A stretch of DNA of 64,000 bases from Gammaproteobacteria bacterium (GTDB taxonomy: Bacteria; Pseudomonadota; Gammaproteobacteria; Xanthomonadales; Xanthomonadaceae): the NCBI GenBank assembly GCA_025352045.1, contig JANXUD010000026.1, positions 1-64,000 on the forward strand, in the 5' to 3' direction. The notes under the pieces were generated by a model. The model was not told where the DNA came from, searched no databases, and worked only from the letters and a program-made list of their open reading frames with translations. The number at the start of each line of letters is the position of its first letter. Positions within the stretch are counted from its first letter, which is position 1. Position numbers and translations under genes: made by a program. This document shows, in pieces, positions 56,365-64,000 of this stretch.

Positions 56365-56747
56365 CGCTGCGACCCCGGTAGCACCAGCAATTGCCGGCGC
56401 AGGTCCGCGTTGCGCGCGGTCCGGGACTCGACCTCGGCGCGCGCAGCATCGAGCTGCGCCGCGGCCAGGGCGTGGTCGGCGCCGGCGCGGGCCTCGTCGG
56501 CCAGGCGCAGCGCATCCTTGTACTTCTTCCGCGACATCGCGTCCTGCGCCTGGGCATAGCGTGACTGGGCCTCGGCCAGCGCATCGGCGGCCAGTCCGCG
56601 CGGCTGGGCGCGCTGCGCGGCGGCCAGTGCGGCGCCGGCGGCCTGGACCTCGGCATCGGGCGGCGTGGCCGCCAGCAGGGCCGCGGGAGCCGCCACGAGC
56701 AGCAGGCCGGCGAGGAAAAGACCGTATTTGCGTTCGGAAGGTGTCAT
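56361..56747 (-). CDS. DUF4398 domain protein
   Basis: 128 residues with a signal peptide (YGLFLAGLLLVAAPAALLA, about 8-26) and an alpha-helical DUF4398-type domain (AAGAALAAAQRAQPRGLAAD, YAQAQDAMSRKKYKDALRLADEARAGAD in parts). DUF4398 genes commonly precede an OmpA-family gene, as here. Function unknown; both proteins likely act together in the envelope. It is divergent from pilU over 100 nt. Confidence 0.86.
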   Translation of the reverse strand: MTPSERKYGLFLAGLLLVAAPAALLAATPPDAEVQAAGAALAAAQRAQPRGLAADALAEAQSRYAQAQDAMSRKKYKDALRLADEARAGADHALAAAQLDAARAEVESRTARNADLRRQLLVLPGSQR

Positions 56748-56847
56748 GGTTCTCAGTCACGGCCTGCGGGGACTTGGTATTGTCGGCAGGGGTTCGCCCT
56801 CCCGCAATGGTCTTGTGGGATGGGCGGGGCAAAAATAAGGACGGCAG

Positions 56848-57975
56848 ATGGATATCGGCTACTTCCTGAAACTGATGACCGAGAAGAACGCGTCGGACAT
56901 GTTCCTGACGACGGGCGCGCCGGTCTTCATCAAGGTCGAGGGTCGCCTGTACCCGCTCGGCAACACCGGCCTGCCCGCGGGCATGGTCAAGAAGATCGCG
57001 TACTCGCTGATGGACGAGGGCCAGGTGCCCGTGTTCGAGCGCGACCTCGAGTTCAACATGGCGATCGCCGTGAAGGACGCCGGGCGCTTCCGCGTGAACT
57101 GCTTCAAGCAGCGCGGCGAAGTGGGCATGGTGATCCGCGCGATCAAGTCCGAGATCCCCAGCATCGACCAGCTCAAGCTGCCGCAGGTGCTCAAGGACAT
57201 CGTCATGGAGCCGCGCGGCCTGGTGCTGGTGGTCGGCTCGACCGGCTCGGGCAAGTCCACGGCGCTGGCGGCGATGATCGACCACCGCAACGCCAACAAC
57301 ACCGGGCACATCCTCACCATCGAGGACCCGATCGAATTCCTGCACAAGCACAAGAAGTCCATCGTCAACCAGCGCGAGGTCGGCCTGGACACCCACGCCT
57401 TCCACAACGCGCTCAAGAACGCGATGCGCGAGGCGCCGGACGTTATCCTGATCGGCGAGATCCTGGACGCGGTGACCATGGAATCGGCGATCGCCTTCGC
57501 CGAGACCGGCCACCTGTGCCTAGCCACGCTGCACTCCAACAACGCCGACCAGACGCTCGACCGCATCCTCAACTTCTTCCCCGAGGCCGCGCACAAGAAC
57601 GTGCTGATGAACCTGTCGCTGAACCTCAAGGCGGTGATCTCCCTGCGCCTGGTGGTCGGCAAGGACGGCAAGCGCCTGCCGGCCTCCGAAGTGCTGATCA
57701 ACACGCCGATGATCCGCGACCTGATCCGGCGCGGCGAGGTGCACGAGGTCAAGGACGCGATGGACAAGTCGCTGCAGGAAGGCATGCACACCTTCGACCA
57801 GTCGCTGTTCCGCATGTACAAGGAAGGCAAGATCGAGCTGGAGGAAGCCCTGAAAAAGGCCGATTCCCGCGATGGCCTGGCGCTGAAGATCCGCCTGGCC
57901 GAAGGCTCCAGCGGCGAACACGATCCCTACGCGGACGTGTTCAGTTCCTCCAACGACGCCTCCGCCGGCTTCTGA
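56848..57975 (+). CDS. pilU: Type IV pilus retraction ATPase PilU
   Basis: 375 residues. Walker A GSTGSGKS at 130-137, Asp box TIEDPIEF (157-164), and His box GHLCLATLHSNNA (221-233) show a PilT/PilU hexameric ATPase; the N-terminus (FLKLMTEKNASDMFLTTGAP) and the acidic tail DPYADVFSSSN point to PilU. The Walker B/Mg region reads DVILIGEILDAVTMESA; the Arg usually found in GEIRD/GEMRD is Leu206. pilT is not in the window. AAGGA precedes the ATG. PilU supports PilT in pilus retraction and twitching. Confidence 0.95.
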   Translation: MDIGYFLKLMTEKNASDMFLTTGAPVFIKVEGRLYPLGNTGLPAGMVKKIAYSLMDEGQVPVFERDLEFNMAIAVKDAGRFRVNCFKQRGEVGMVIRAIKSEIPSIDQLKLPQVLKDIVMEPRGLVLVVGSTGSGKSTALAAMIDHRNANNTGHILTIEDPIEFLHKHKKSIVNQREVGLDTHAFHNALKNAMREAPDVILIGEILDAVTMESAIAFAETGHLCLATLHSNNADQTLDRILNFFPEAAHKNVLMNLSLNLKAVISLRLVVGKDGKRLPASEVLINTPMIRDLIRRGEVHEVKDAMDKSLQEGMHTFDQSLFRMYKEGKIELEEALKKADSRDGLALKIRLAEGSSGEHDPYADVFSSSNDASAGF

Positions 57976-57993
57976 TCCGGCGACCCGCGCGCC

Positions 57994-58653
57994 TCAGGGC
58001 GCGTCGGGTTGCGCCTCCGGGCGCGCGAACTCGAACGCCTCCAGCGCAAGGCAGGCCTTCTCGATCCGTTCGATGGTCGGGTAGCCGCCAATGTCCACGC
58101 CGAAGCGCCGCGCGTTGTAGACCTGGGGGACCAGGCAGCAGTCGGCCATGGTCGGGGTGTCGCCCTCGCAGAAGGCGCCGGTTGACGGGTCGTCGAGCAC
58201 CTGTTCGATCGCGCGGAACCCGGCGTTGATCCAGTGCCGGGTCCAGTCCTCGCGCTGGGTCGCATCGGCGCCGAGGGATTTCTCCAGGTACTGCTGGACC
58301 CGCAGGTTGCCCAGCGGGTGGATGTCGGCCGCGACCATCTGCGCGATCGCGCGACAGCGCTGGCGCTCGCGGGCGGTGGACGGCATCAGCGCCGGATGGT
58401 CCGAGAAAGTCTCGTCCAGGTAGTCGATGATCGCCAGCGACTGGCGCATCACGCGCTCGCCATGGACCAGCACCGGCACCAGTTCCTGCGGGTTGACGTC
58501 ATGGAAGGCCGCGGCGTGCTGCTCGCCCCCGTTGTTGACCAGGTGCACCGCCAGGGTCTCGTACTGCAGCCCCTTGAGGTTGAGCGCGATGCGCACCCGG
58601 TAGCAGGCGCTGGAGCGCCAGTAGGAATACAGCTTGAGCGATTCGCTGGACAT
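57994..58653 (-). CDS. maiA: Maleylacetoacetate isomerase (zeta-class GST)
   Basis: 219 residues with the zeta-GST signature YSYWRSSACYRVRIALN (9-25; the glutathione-activating Ser/Cys region), NPQELVPVLVHGERVMRQSLAI, and DIHPLGNLRVQQYLE. It converts maleylacetoacetate to fumarylacetoacetate, the step between HmgA and FahA. The end FARPEAQPDAP is as in homologues. It is last in the tyrosine operon, 99 nt after fahA. Confidence 0.94.
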   Translation of the reverse strand: MSSESLKLYSYWRSSACYRVRIALNLKGLQYETLAVHLVNNGGEQHAAAFHDVNPQELVPVLVHGERVMRQSLAIIDYLDETFSDHPALMPSTARERQRCRAIAQMVAADIHPLGNLRVQQYLEKSLGADATQREDWTRHWINAGFRAIEQVLDDPSTGAFCEGDTPTMADCCLVPQVYNARRFGVDIGGYPTIERIEKACLALEAFEFARPEAQPDAP

Positions 58654-58732
58654 GGGCGGTCGGGCTCCGGGCGGGCGACTGGCCCGCCAAGGCTACCGCC
58701 AATCCGCCCGTGCCGGGAGGGGCGGCTGCCCC

Positions 58733-58749
58733 ATGCCCGTGCAGGGCAT
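58733..58749 (-). terminator. Small hairpin after fahA
   Basis: ATGCCC and GGGCAT around a 5-nt loop form a perfect 6-bp hairpin 3 nt after the fahA stop on the minus strand. No T-run follows, so it may be an attenuator between fahA and maiA and is not a strong terminator. Confidence 0.3.
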
Positions 58750-58752
58750 CTG

Positions 58753-59748
58753 TCAGGCAGGCGCGATCCGCTGTTCGATGGCGCCGAAGATGGACGCACC
58801 GGCGGCGTCGAGCATCTCGATGCGCACCGTGTCCCCGTAGGCCATGAAGGGCGTCGACGGCTTGCCATCGCGCAGGGTTTCGACCGTGCGCAGTTCGGCG
58901 AAGCAGGACGCGCCGAGCGAGGTGTCCTCGTTGGCCACGGTGCCGGAGCCGACGATCGTGCCGGCCGACAGCGGCCGGGTCTTCGCCGCGTGCGCGACCA
59001 GCTGGGAGAAATCGAACTGCATGTCCACGCCCGCCTCCGGCGCGCCGAACCAGGCGCCGTTGACGTGGGTCAGCAGCGGCAGGTGCAGCTTGTTGTCGCG
59101 CCAGGCATCGCCCAGTTCGTCGGGCGTGACGAACACCGGGCTGAGCGCGGAGCGTGGCTTGGACTGCAGGAAGCCGAAGCCCTTGGCCAGCTCGCCGGGA
59201 ATCAGGTTGCGCAGGCTGACGTCGTTGACCAGGCCGATGAGCTGGATATGGCTGGCGGCCTGCGCCGCCGTCGGCGCCATGGGCACGTCGTCGGTGACCA
59301 CGACCACCTCGGCCTCCAGGTCGATGCCAAAGGCCGCGTCGCCGACGCGCACCGGGTCGCGCGGGCCCAGGAAGCCCGCGCTGGTGGCCTGGTACATCAG
59401 CGGGTCGGTGTAGAAACTCTCCGGCACCTCGGCGCCTCGCGCCTTGCGTACCCGCGCGACGTGCGGCAGGTAGGCGCTGCCGTCCACGAACTCGTAGGCA
59501 CGCGGCAACGGCGAGGCAAAAGCGGCGAAGTCCACCGCGAACACGGGCTCGCCGTTGATCGTCTCGGCCGGGCTGATTTCCAGTACCTCGTACACGCTGT
59601 TGAGCCGGGGCGCCGTGGTGTCCCAGTCCTCCAGCGCGCGCTGCAGGGTCGGCGCGATGCCGGTGGCCCTGACCGCCCGCGACAGGTCGCGCGAGACGAC
59701 CACCAGGGTGCCGTCGCGGCCGCCTTCCTTCAACGATCCGAGCTTCAT
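58753..59748 (-). CDS. fahA: Fumarylacetoacetate hydrolase
   Basis: 331 residues beginning [23 protein letters not shown] motifs: [29 protein letters not shown] (in parts), then [22 protein letters not shown] and [19 protein letters not shown]. It splits fumarylacetoacetate into fumarate and acetoacetate. Acetoacetate could feed the CoA-transferase genes elsewhere in the window. The start overlaps hmgA by 4 nt (ATGA), showing translational coupling. Confidence 0.95.
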   Translation of the reverse strand: MKLGSLKEGGRDGTLVVVSRDLSRAVRATGIAPTLQRALEDWDTTAPRLNSVYEVLEISPAETINGEPVFAVDFAAFASPLPRAYEFVDGSAYLPHVARVRKARGAEVPESFYTDPLMYQATSAGFLGPRDPVRVGDAAFGIDLEAEVVVVTDDVPMAPTAAQAASHIQLIGLVNDVSLRNLIPGELAKGFGFLQSKPRSALSPVFVTPDELGDAWRDNKLHLPLLTHVNGAWFGAPEAGVDMQFDFSQLVAHAAKTRPLSAGTIVGSGTVANEDTSLGASCFAELRTVETLRDGKPSTPFMAYGDTVRIEMLDAAGASIFGAIEQRIAPA

Positions 59749-61055
59749 GCGTCCGCCTTGAAATTGTTGCGAAGGTCCTTCCAGCAATCCTGGTACCCGG
59801 ACTGCCGATGGGTCGCGGCCATGGCTTGCGCCGTGGGCTCGATCACCCTGCCTGTCTCGAACATGAAGGCCATGGTGTCGCGGATCTCGTCGGGACGCGC
59901 CAGGTCCGCGGCCGAGGCCTTGTCGAAGGTGGCCGCGTCAGGCCCGTGGCCGCTCATGCAGTTGTGCAGCGAGGCGCCGCCGGGCACGAAGCCCTCGGCC
60001 TTGGCGTCGTACACGCCGGTGACCAGGCCCATGAATTCGCTGGCCACGTTGCGGTGGAACCACGGCGGCCGGAACGTGTCCTGGGCCACCAGCCAGCGCG
60101 GCGGGAAGATCGCCAGGTCGAGGTTGGCCGTGCCCGGCACGGCGCTGGGCGAGGTGAGCACGGTGAAGATCGACGGATCCGGATGGTCGTAGCTGATCGA
60201 GCCGATGGTGTTGAAGCGGCGCAGGTCGTACTTGCAGGGCGCGTAGTTGCCATGCCAGCCAACCACGTCCAGCGGCGAGTGGCCGATCGGCGCACGCCAG
60301 AGCCGGCCCTGGAACTTGGCGATCAGGGAAAACTCGCCTTCGACGTCCTCGAAGGCGGCTTCCGGCGTCAGGAAATCGCGGGAGTTGGCCAGGCCATTGC
60401 TGCCGATCGGGCCCAGCTCGGGCAGCCGCAGCAGCTGGCCGAAGTTCTCCAGCACATAGCCACTCGCCTTGCCGTCGGGCAGCTCGACGCGGAAGCGCAC
60501 CCCGCGCGGCACCACGCCAATCTCCTGCGGCTCCAACTCGAGCACGCCCAGCTCGGTCGCCACGCGCAGGCGGCCGTCCTGCGGCAGCAGCAGCATCTCG
60601 GCGTCGGCGTTGTAGAAGAACCTGCCGTGCATCGACAGGTTGGCCGCGTACACGTGGATGCCCACGCCGGCCTGTTCGTCCGGACCGCCGTTGCCGGCCA
60701 TCGTGTACAGGCCGTCGATGAAATCGGTCGGCGCCGTCGGCATCGGCAGGGCGCTCCAGCGCAGCTGGTTGGGCGTGGCCGGCTGCTCATCGAACCGGTT
60801 GTGGAAACTCACCTCGCCCAACGGCAAGAACTCGCCATGCATGGCCGCGGGGCGGATCCGGTACAGCCAGCTGCGCCGGTTCTCGTGCCGCGGCGCGGTG
60901 AAGGCCGTGCCCGACAACTGCTCTGCGTACAGGCCATGCGGCGCGCGCTGCGGCGAATTGCGGCCGACCGGCAGGGTGCCGGGCAGCGCCTCGCTCACCA
61001 CGTGGTTGCCGAAGCCGGGCTGGTAGCGACCGCCGCCATCGATGGGCATGGCCAT
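59745..61055 (-). CDS. hmgA: Homogentisate 1,2-dioxygenase
   Basis: 436 residues. [26 protein letters not shown] (in parts, near 13-38), [51 protein letters not shown] and [16 protein letters not shown] carry the His/Glu iron ligands. It opens the ring of homogentisate. ATG at 61055, just after TGAGG, is preferred over the ATG two codons on. It lies 4 nt after hppD. Note that the pyomelanin phenotype of related organisms follows loss of this gene. Confidence 0.96.
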   Translation of the reverse strand: MAMPIDGGGRYQPGFGNHVVSEALPGTLPVGRNSPQRAPHGLYAEQLSGTAFTAPRHENRRSWLYRIRPAAMHGEFLPLGEVSFHNRFDEQPATPNQLRWSALPMPTAPTDFIDGLYTMAGNGGPDEQAGVGIHVYAANLSMHGRFFYNADAEMLLLPQDGRLRVATELGVLELEPQEIGVVPRGVRFRVELPDGKASGYVLENFGQLLRLPELGPIGSNGLANSRDFLTPEAAFEDVEGEFSLIAKFQGRLWRAPIGHSPLDVVGWHGNYAPCKYDLRRFNTIGSISYDHPDPSIFTVLTSPSAVPGTANLDLAIFPPRWLVAQDTFRPPWFHRNVASEFMGLVTGVYDAKAEGFVPGGASLHNCMSGHGPDAATFDKASAADLARPDEIRDTMAFMFETGRVIEPTAQAMAATHRQSGYQDCWKDLRNNFKADA

Positions 61056-61059
61056 GGCC

Positions 61060-62157
61060 TCAGAGCACGCCGCGGCGCATCTGGTCGCGCTCGATGCTCT
61101 CGAACAGGGCCTGGAAATTGCCCTCGCCGAAACCCTCGTTGCCCTTGCGCTGGATGATCTCGAAGAAGATCGGTCCGATGGCATTGGTAGTGAAGATCTG
61201 CAACAACTTGCGCTGTTTTGTTTCCAGGTCGGCGTCGATCAGGATCTTGTTCGCGCGCAGGCGCGCCACGTCCTCGCCATGGTTGGGCACGCGCGCGTCG
61301 ACCACGTCGAAGTAGGTGTCCGGCGTGTCGAGGAATTCCACGCCCGCCGCGCGCATCGCCTCGATCGTGGCGTAGATGTCGTCGGTGAAGCAGGCGATGT
61401 GCTGGATGCCCTCGCCCTTGTAGGCGTCGAGGTACTCGTTGATCTGCGACTTCGGGTCGTTGGACTCGTTCAGCGGGATGCGCACCACGCCATCGGGCGC
61501 CGTCATCGCCTTGGACACCAGGCCGGTCTTGACGCCCTTGATGTCGAAGTAGCGGATCTCGCGGAAGTTGAACAGCCGCTCGTAGTAGTCCGACCACTTC
61601 TGCATGTTGCCGAAGAACAGGTTGTGCGTCAGGTGGTCGATGAAGGTCAGGCCGAAGCCGACCGGATTGGGGTCGGCGCCCGGGATCGGCAGGTAGTCGG
61701 CGTCAAACACGCTGCCCTTGTCGCCGTAGCGGTCCACCAGGTACAGCATGCAGTCGCCGATGCCCTTCACCACCGGCGCGTCCACGACCTTGCTCGCTTC
61801 CTTGTGGGTGATCGCTTCGCCGCCATTGCCCAGCACGCCCTGCAGCACCTGCCCGGACGGCTGCTTGAAGCGGATCGCGAAGCCGCAGGCACAGGGACCG
61901 TGCGCCGACGCGAAATCGGCCGCGAAGCTGTCCGGATCCTCGTTGACCACGAAGCTGACGCCGCCCTGGCGGTACACGGTGATGGCACGCGACTTGTGCC
62001 GCAGCACGGCGCTGAAGCCCATGCGCTGGAACAGGGCCTTGAGCGCCTCCCGACTGGCCGCGTCGGGCGCGGCGAATTCGACGAATTCGAAACCGTCGAT
62101 GCCCATCGGGTTGTCGAACGTGGTCGGCTGCATGCCGAGATTGGGCTGTGCGCTCAT
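61060..62157 (-). CDS. hppD: 4-hydroxyphenylpyruvate dioxygenase
   Basis: 365 residues. VOC-fold iron enzyme: [22 protein letters not shown] (first His), [19 protein letters not shown] (second His) and [20 protein letters not shown] (Glu). The N-terminal half ([17 protein letters not shown]) also matches. It makes homogentisate from 4-hydroxyphenylpyruvate. First gene of the hppD-hmgA-fahA-maiA operon; the start has GGAGGAG and the promoter at 62212-62240 lies upstream. Confidence 0.97.
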   Translation of the reverse strand: MSAQPNLGMQPTTFDNPMGIDGFEFVEFAAPDAASREALKALFQRMGFSAVLRHKSRAITVYRQGGVSFVVNEDPDSFAADFASAHGPCACGFAIRFKQPSGQVLQGVLGNGGEAITHKEASKVVDAPVVKGIGDCMLYLVDRYGDKGSVFDADYLPIPGADPNPVGFGLTFIDHLTHNLFFGNMQKWSDYYERLFNFREIRYFDIKGVKTGLVSKAMTAPDGVVRIPLNESNDPKSQINEYLDAYKGEGIQHIACFTDDIYATIEAMRAAGVEFLDTPDTYFDVVDARVPNHGEDVARLRANKILIDADLETKQRKLLQIFTTNAIGPIFFEIIQRKGNEGFGEGNFQALFESIERDQMRRGVL

Positions 62158-62211
62158 GGAACTCCTCCTCGAAGCGACGACGGCTGGCCCTTGCGGGCCG
62201 GGACGGACGCC

Positions 62212-62240
62212 AATATAGTTTCATCTGTAACCATTCGCAA
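62212..62240 (-). promoter_or_regulatory. Promoter of the hppD operon with a dyad in the spacer
   Basis: On the minus strand TTGCGA (62240-62235) and TATATT (62217-62212) are separated by exactly 17 nt. The spacer reads GTTAC-AGAT-GAAAC (62231-62218), an imperfect dyad that could be the operator of the divergent MarR regulator. A protein bound there would block RNA polymerase. Confidence 0.7.
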
Positions 62241-62250
62241 GTCCGGGCCA

Positions 62251-62697
62251 ATGAGCAAGCACGCCGCCATCGCACACGCCGTCCTGGAGCTGGAGCAGTT
62301 CCTGCCCTACCGGCTGTCGGTGCTGTCGAACCGGGTCAGCCAGGAGATTGCCCGGCTCTATGCTGATCGCTTCGCCCTGAACGTCACCGAATGGCGGCTG
62401 CTGGCGGTGCTCGGCCGCTACCCGGACCTGAGCGCGACCGAATTGGCGGAACGCACCGCGATGGACAAGGTCGCGGTCAGCCGTGCCGTCGCGTCCCTGG
62501 TCGCCGAGGGCCGCCTGACCCGCAAGGTGGACGGCCACGACCGCCGGCGGGCGCGGCTGCGGCTGTCGGCGAAGGGCTACCGCATCTACGACGAAGTGGC
62601 GCCGCTGGCCCTGGCCTACGAGCAGAAGCTGCTGTCGTCGCTCGACGCCGCCGAGCGCTCGACGCTCGATGCCCTTCTCTCGCGCCTGGCGATCTGA
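62251..62697 (+). CDS. MarR-family transcriptional regulator, likely of homogentisate genes
   Basis: 148 residues. Winged helix DLSATELAERTAMDKVAVSRAVASLV (about 62-88) and DGHDRRRARLRLSAKGYRIY (wing and following strand) identify MarR. It is divergent from hppD over 93 nt and its start lies 11 nt beyond the hppD -35 box, so it most likely represses the operon and possibly itself; in relatives (HmgR-like) homogentisate or a related aromatic relieves repression. No ribosome site is obvious before ATG 62251 (GGGCC only). Confidence 0.9.
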   Translation: MSKHAAIAHAVLELEQFLPYRLSVLSNRVSQEIARLYADRFALNVTEWRLLAVLGRYPDLSATELAERTAMDKVAVSRAVASLVAEGRLTRKVDGHDRRRARLRLSAKGYRIYDEVAPLALAYEQKLLSSLDAAERSTLDALLSRLAI

Positions 62698-62741
62698 AGG
62701 CGTACGCTGGCCATCCATCGCTACCGGCAAGGAAGCCGCCG

Positions 62742-63179
62742 ATGAACGCAGTCCCCGTCCCGCACCGCTCTGTCCTGGCCAACGTCGTCTACGGCCTGCT
62801 CAACCCGATTCCCTTCGGTTGCTTCGTCGCAGCGCTGGTCTTCGACATCCTCTACCTGCGCACCGCGCAGGTGCTGTGGAACAAGGGCGCGGCCTGGCTG
62901 ATCGTGTTCGGCCTCCTGGCCGCCGTGATCCCGCGCCTGGTCAACCTCGCGCAGGTCTGGATCACCTCGCGGCGCATCGCCACTCGCAGCGACAAATTGG
63001 ATTTCTGGCTGAACCTGTTCGCCGTGGTCGCGGCGATCCTCAATGCCTTCGTGCACAGCCGCGATGCCTACGCGGTGGTTCCCGCCGGCGCCTGGCTGTC
63101 GGCCTTGACGGTCGTCCTGCTGGCCCTCGGCCAGGTCATCCTGTCCGTGCAGCAGTCCGCGGCGGGGAACCGCCCATGA
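62742..63179 (+). CDS. DUF2231-like membrane protein
   Basis: 145 residues with four membrane helices: VVYGLLNPIPFGCFVAALVFD, AAWLIVFGLLAAVIPRLVNL, LDFWLNLFAVVAAILNAFV and a last helix near 115-135. The family often lies beside haem-protein or dehydrogenase genes. ATG at 62742 has GGAAG upstream. It overlaps the next gene by 4 nt, and such a DUF2231/sorbosone-dehydrogenase pair suggests joint electron or membrane function, but I know no assay. Confidence 0.82.
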   Translation: MNAVPVPHRSVLANVVYGLLNPIPFGCFVAALVFDILYLRTAQVLWNKGAAWLIVFGLLAAVIPRLVNLAQVWITSRRIATRSDKLDFWLNLFAVVAAILNAFVHSRDAYAVVPAGAWLSALTVVLLALGQVILSVQQSAAGNRP

Positions 63180-64000
63180 ACGCGCCCTCGACCGCCAACA
63201 CCCTGCAGCGCCGCGCGCTCGTGCTGGCCATGCTGGCGCTGCTGGGCGGCTGCGCGAAGCAGGCCACGCTGCAGCCTGCACAGCAGTTGGGCAATGCGCC
63301 TCCGCTGCCCGCGGCGCAGGACTTCCTGGTGCCGCCGATGCAGGTCCCGCATTTTTCCGGCTGGCAGGGCGGCCAACATCCCATCGTCGCGGCTGGACTG
63401 AAGATCGAACGGATCGCCAGCGGCCTCAAGCACCCGCGCCAGCTCTACACCCTGCCCAATGGCGACATCCTGGTGGTGGAATCCAACGGCCCCGGCACCG
63501 AGCCGGTGACCACGCCCAAGCAGCTGATCGCGAACAAGGTCAAGGGCCTGTCGGGCAAGGGCGCCAAGGGCGGCAACCGGATCACCCTGCTGCGCAACAC
63601 CGGCAAGGCGGGCGGCGAATGGGAGCAGCATGTCTTCATCGCGGACCTGCATTCGCCCTTCGGCGTGCAGTTGATCGGCGACACCCTGTACATCGCCAAC
63701 ACCGATGCCATCGTCAGGGTGCCGTACAGCGCGGGCCAAGTGCAGGCCAGCGCGCCCGCGACGGCGTTCACCGACCTGCCGGCCACCATCAACCACCACT
63801 GGACCAAGGCGCTGGCCGCGAGCCCGGACGGCCGCAAGCTGTATGTCGGCGTCGGCTCGAACAGCAACATCACCGAGAACGGCATCGACCAGGAATACCG
63901 GCGCGCCAACGTGCTCGAGGTGGACGTGGCCAGCGCGGGCAGCCGCATCTACGCGTCGGGGCTGCGCAATCCGACCGGGCTGCAGTTCGAGCCGCACACC
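63176..64000 (+). CDS. Sorbosone-dehydrogenase-like PQQ sugar dehydrogenase lipoprotein, partial
   Basis: 275 residues visible; the frame runs off the right edge. Signal with lipobox LLGGC (Cys26) after the ALVLAMLAL stretch, so it is lipid-anchored. FAASGLKHPRQLYTLPNGDILVVES-like propeller blade (read GLKHPRQLYTLPNGDILVV), SPFGVQLIGDTLYIANTDAIV, HHWTKALAASPDGRKLYVGV and SGLRNPTGLQFEP match the six-bladed propeller of PQQ-dependent sugar dehydrogenases. No PQQ biosynthesis gene is in the window. ATG overlaps the preceding stop. Confidence 0.85.
   Translation, partial: MNAPSTANTLQRRALVLAMLALLGGCAKQATLQPAQQLGNAPPLPAAQDFLVPPMQVPHFSGWQGGQHPIVAAGLKIERIASGLKHPRQLYTLPNGDILVVESNGPGTEPVTTPKQLIANKVKGLSGKGAKGGNRITLLRNTGKAGGEWEQHVFIADLHSPFGVQLIGDTLYIANTDAIVRVPYSAGQVQASAPATAFTDLPATINHHWTKALAASPDGRKLYVGVGSNSNITENGIDQEYRRANVLEVDVASAGSRIYASGLRNPTGLQFEPHT

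Overview
The window is high-G+C chromosomal DNA (roughly two thirds G+C by eye) from a gammaproteobacterium, most likely of the Xanthomonadaceae/Lysobacteraceae (Xanthomonas, Lysobacter, Luteimonas relatives). The reasons are a stand-alone aceE, a complete homogentisate operon, pilU, DUF4398/OmpA genes, short REP palindromes of the GAGCGGCTTCAGCCGC type, and a large polysaccharide locus lying exactly between etfA and a metB-type gene, which is where xanthomonads keep their variable LPS/O-antigen cluster. Coding density is very high and many neighbouring genes overlap by 1 or 4 bases.

Layout. 1-24.6 kb is mainly housekeeping: a quinone reductase, a TolB/TPR membrane protein, two lower-G+C orphan genes, aceE, a divergent arsR-SRPBCC-GST operon, a Tat-exported transglutaminase-like protein, modAB without modC, maeB, a zinc-ribbon-like protein, a DUF1704 metallopeptidase with rsgA, an alanine-type aminotransferase with an SGNH hydrolase, an ATP-grasp protein embedded in repeats, etfBA, and a degenerate acetoacetyl-CoA synthetase-like gene facing a 3-oxoacid CoA-transferase pair. 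26-40 kb, mostly plus strand, encodes lipid-linked sugar machinery: GT-C membrane glycosyltransferases, two GtrA proteins, a polyprenyl-phosphate glycosyltransferase, and a HAD-UbiA / DprE1 / DprE2 set that looks like the mycobacterial decaprenyl-phosphoryl-arabinose pathway. 40-52 kb, minus strand, encodes an ABC-dependent glycan export system (Wzm/Wzt), two very large multi-domain glycosyltransferases and nucleotide-sugar epimerases. 52-55 kb holds the transsulfuration pair; 55-58 kb an OmpA-like pair and pilU; 57.9-62.7 kb the tyrosine/homogentisate operon with a divergent MarR regulator; the right edge cuts a PQQ/sorbosone-dehydrogenase-like lipoprotein.

How the parts may work together. 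The minus-strand genes probably build and export a glycan chain (one protein fuses a sulfotransferase, a coiled coil, a GT4 domain and an RgpF-like domain; another fuses WbsX, GT4 and GT2). The plus-strand genes probably charge polyprenyl phosphate with a pentose (predicted D-arabinofuranose) and a hexose, flip them with GtrA proteins and let periplasmic GT-C enzymes transfer them to the exported glycan or to a protein such as pilin. This combined system is the most interesting content of the window. The repeat structures around 18-21.3 kb and two or three apparently leaderless promoters are the main non-coding surprises.
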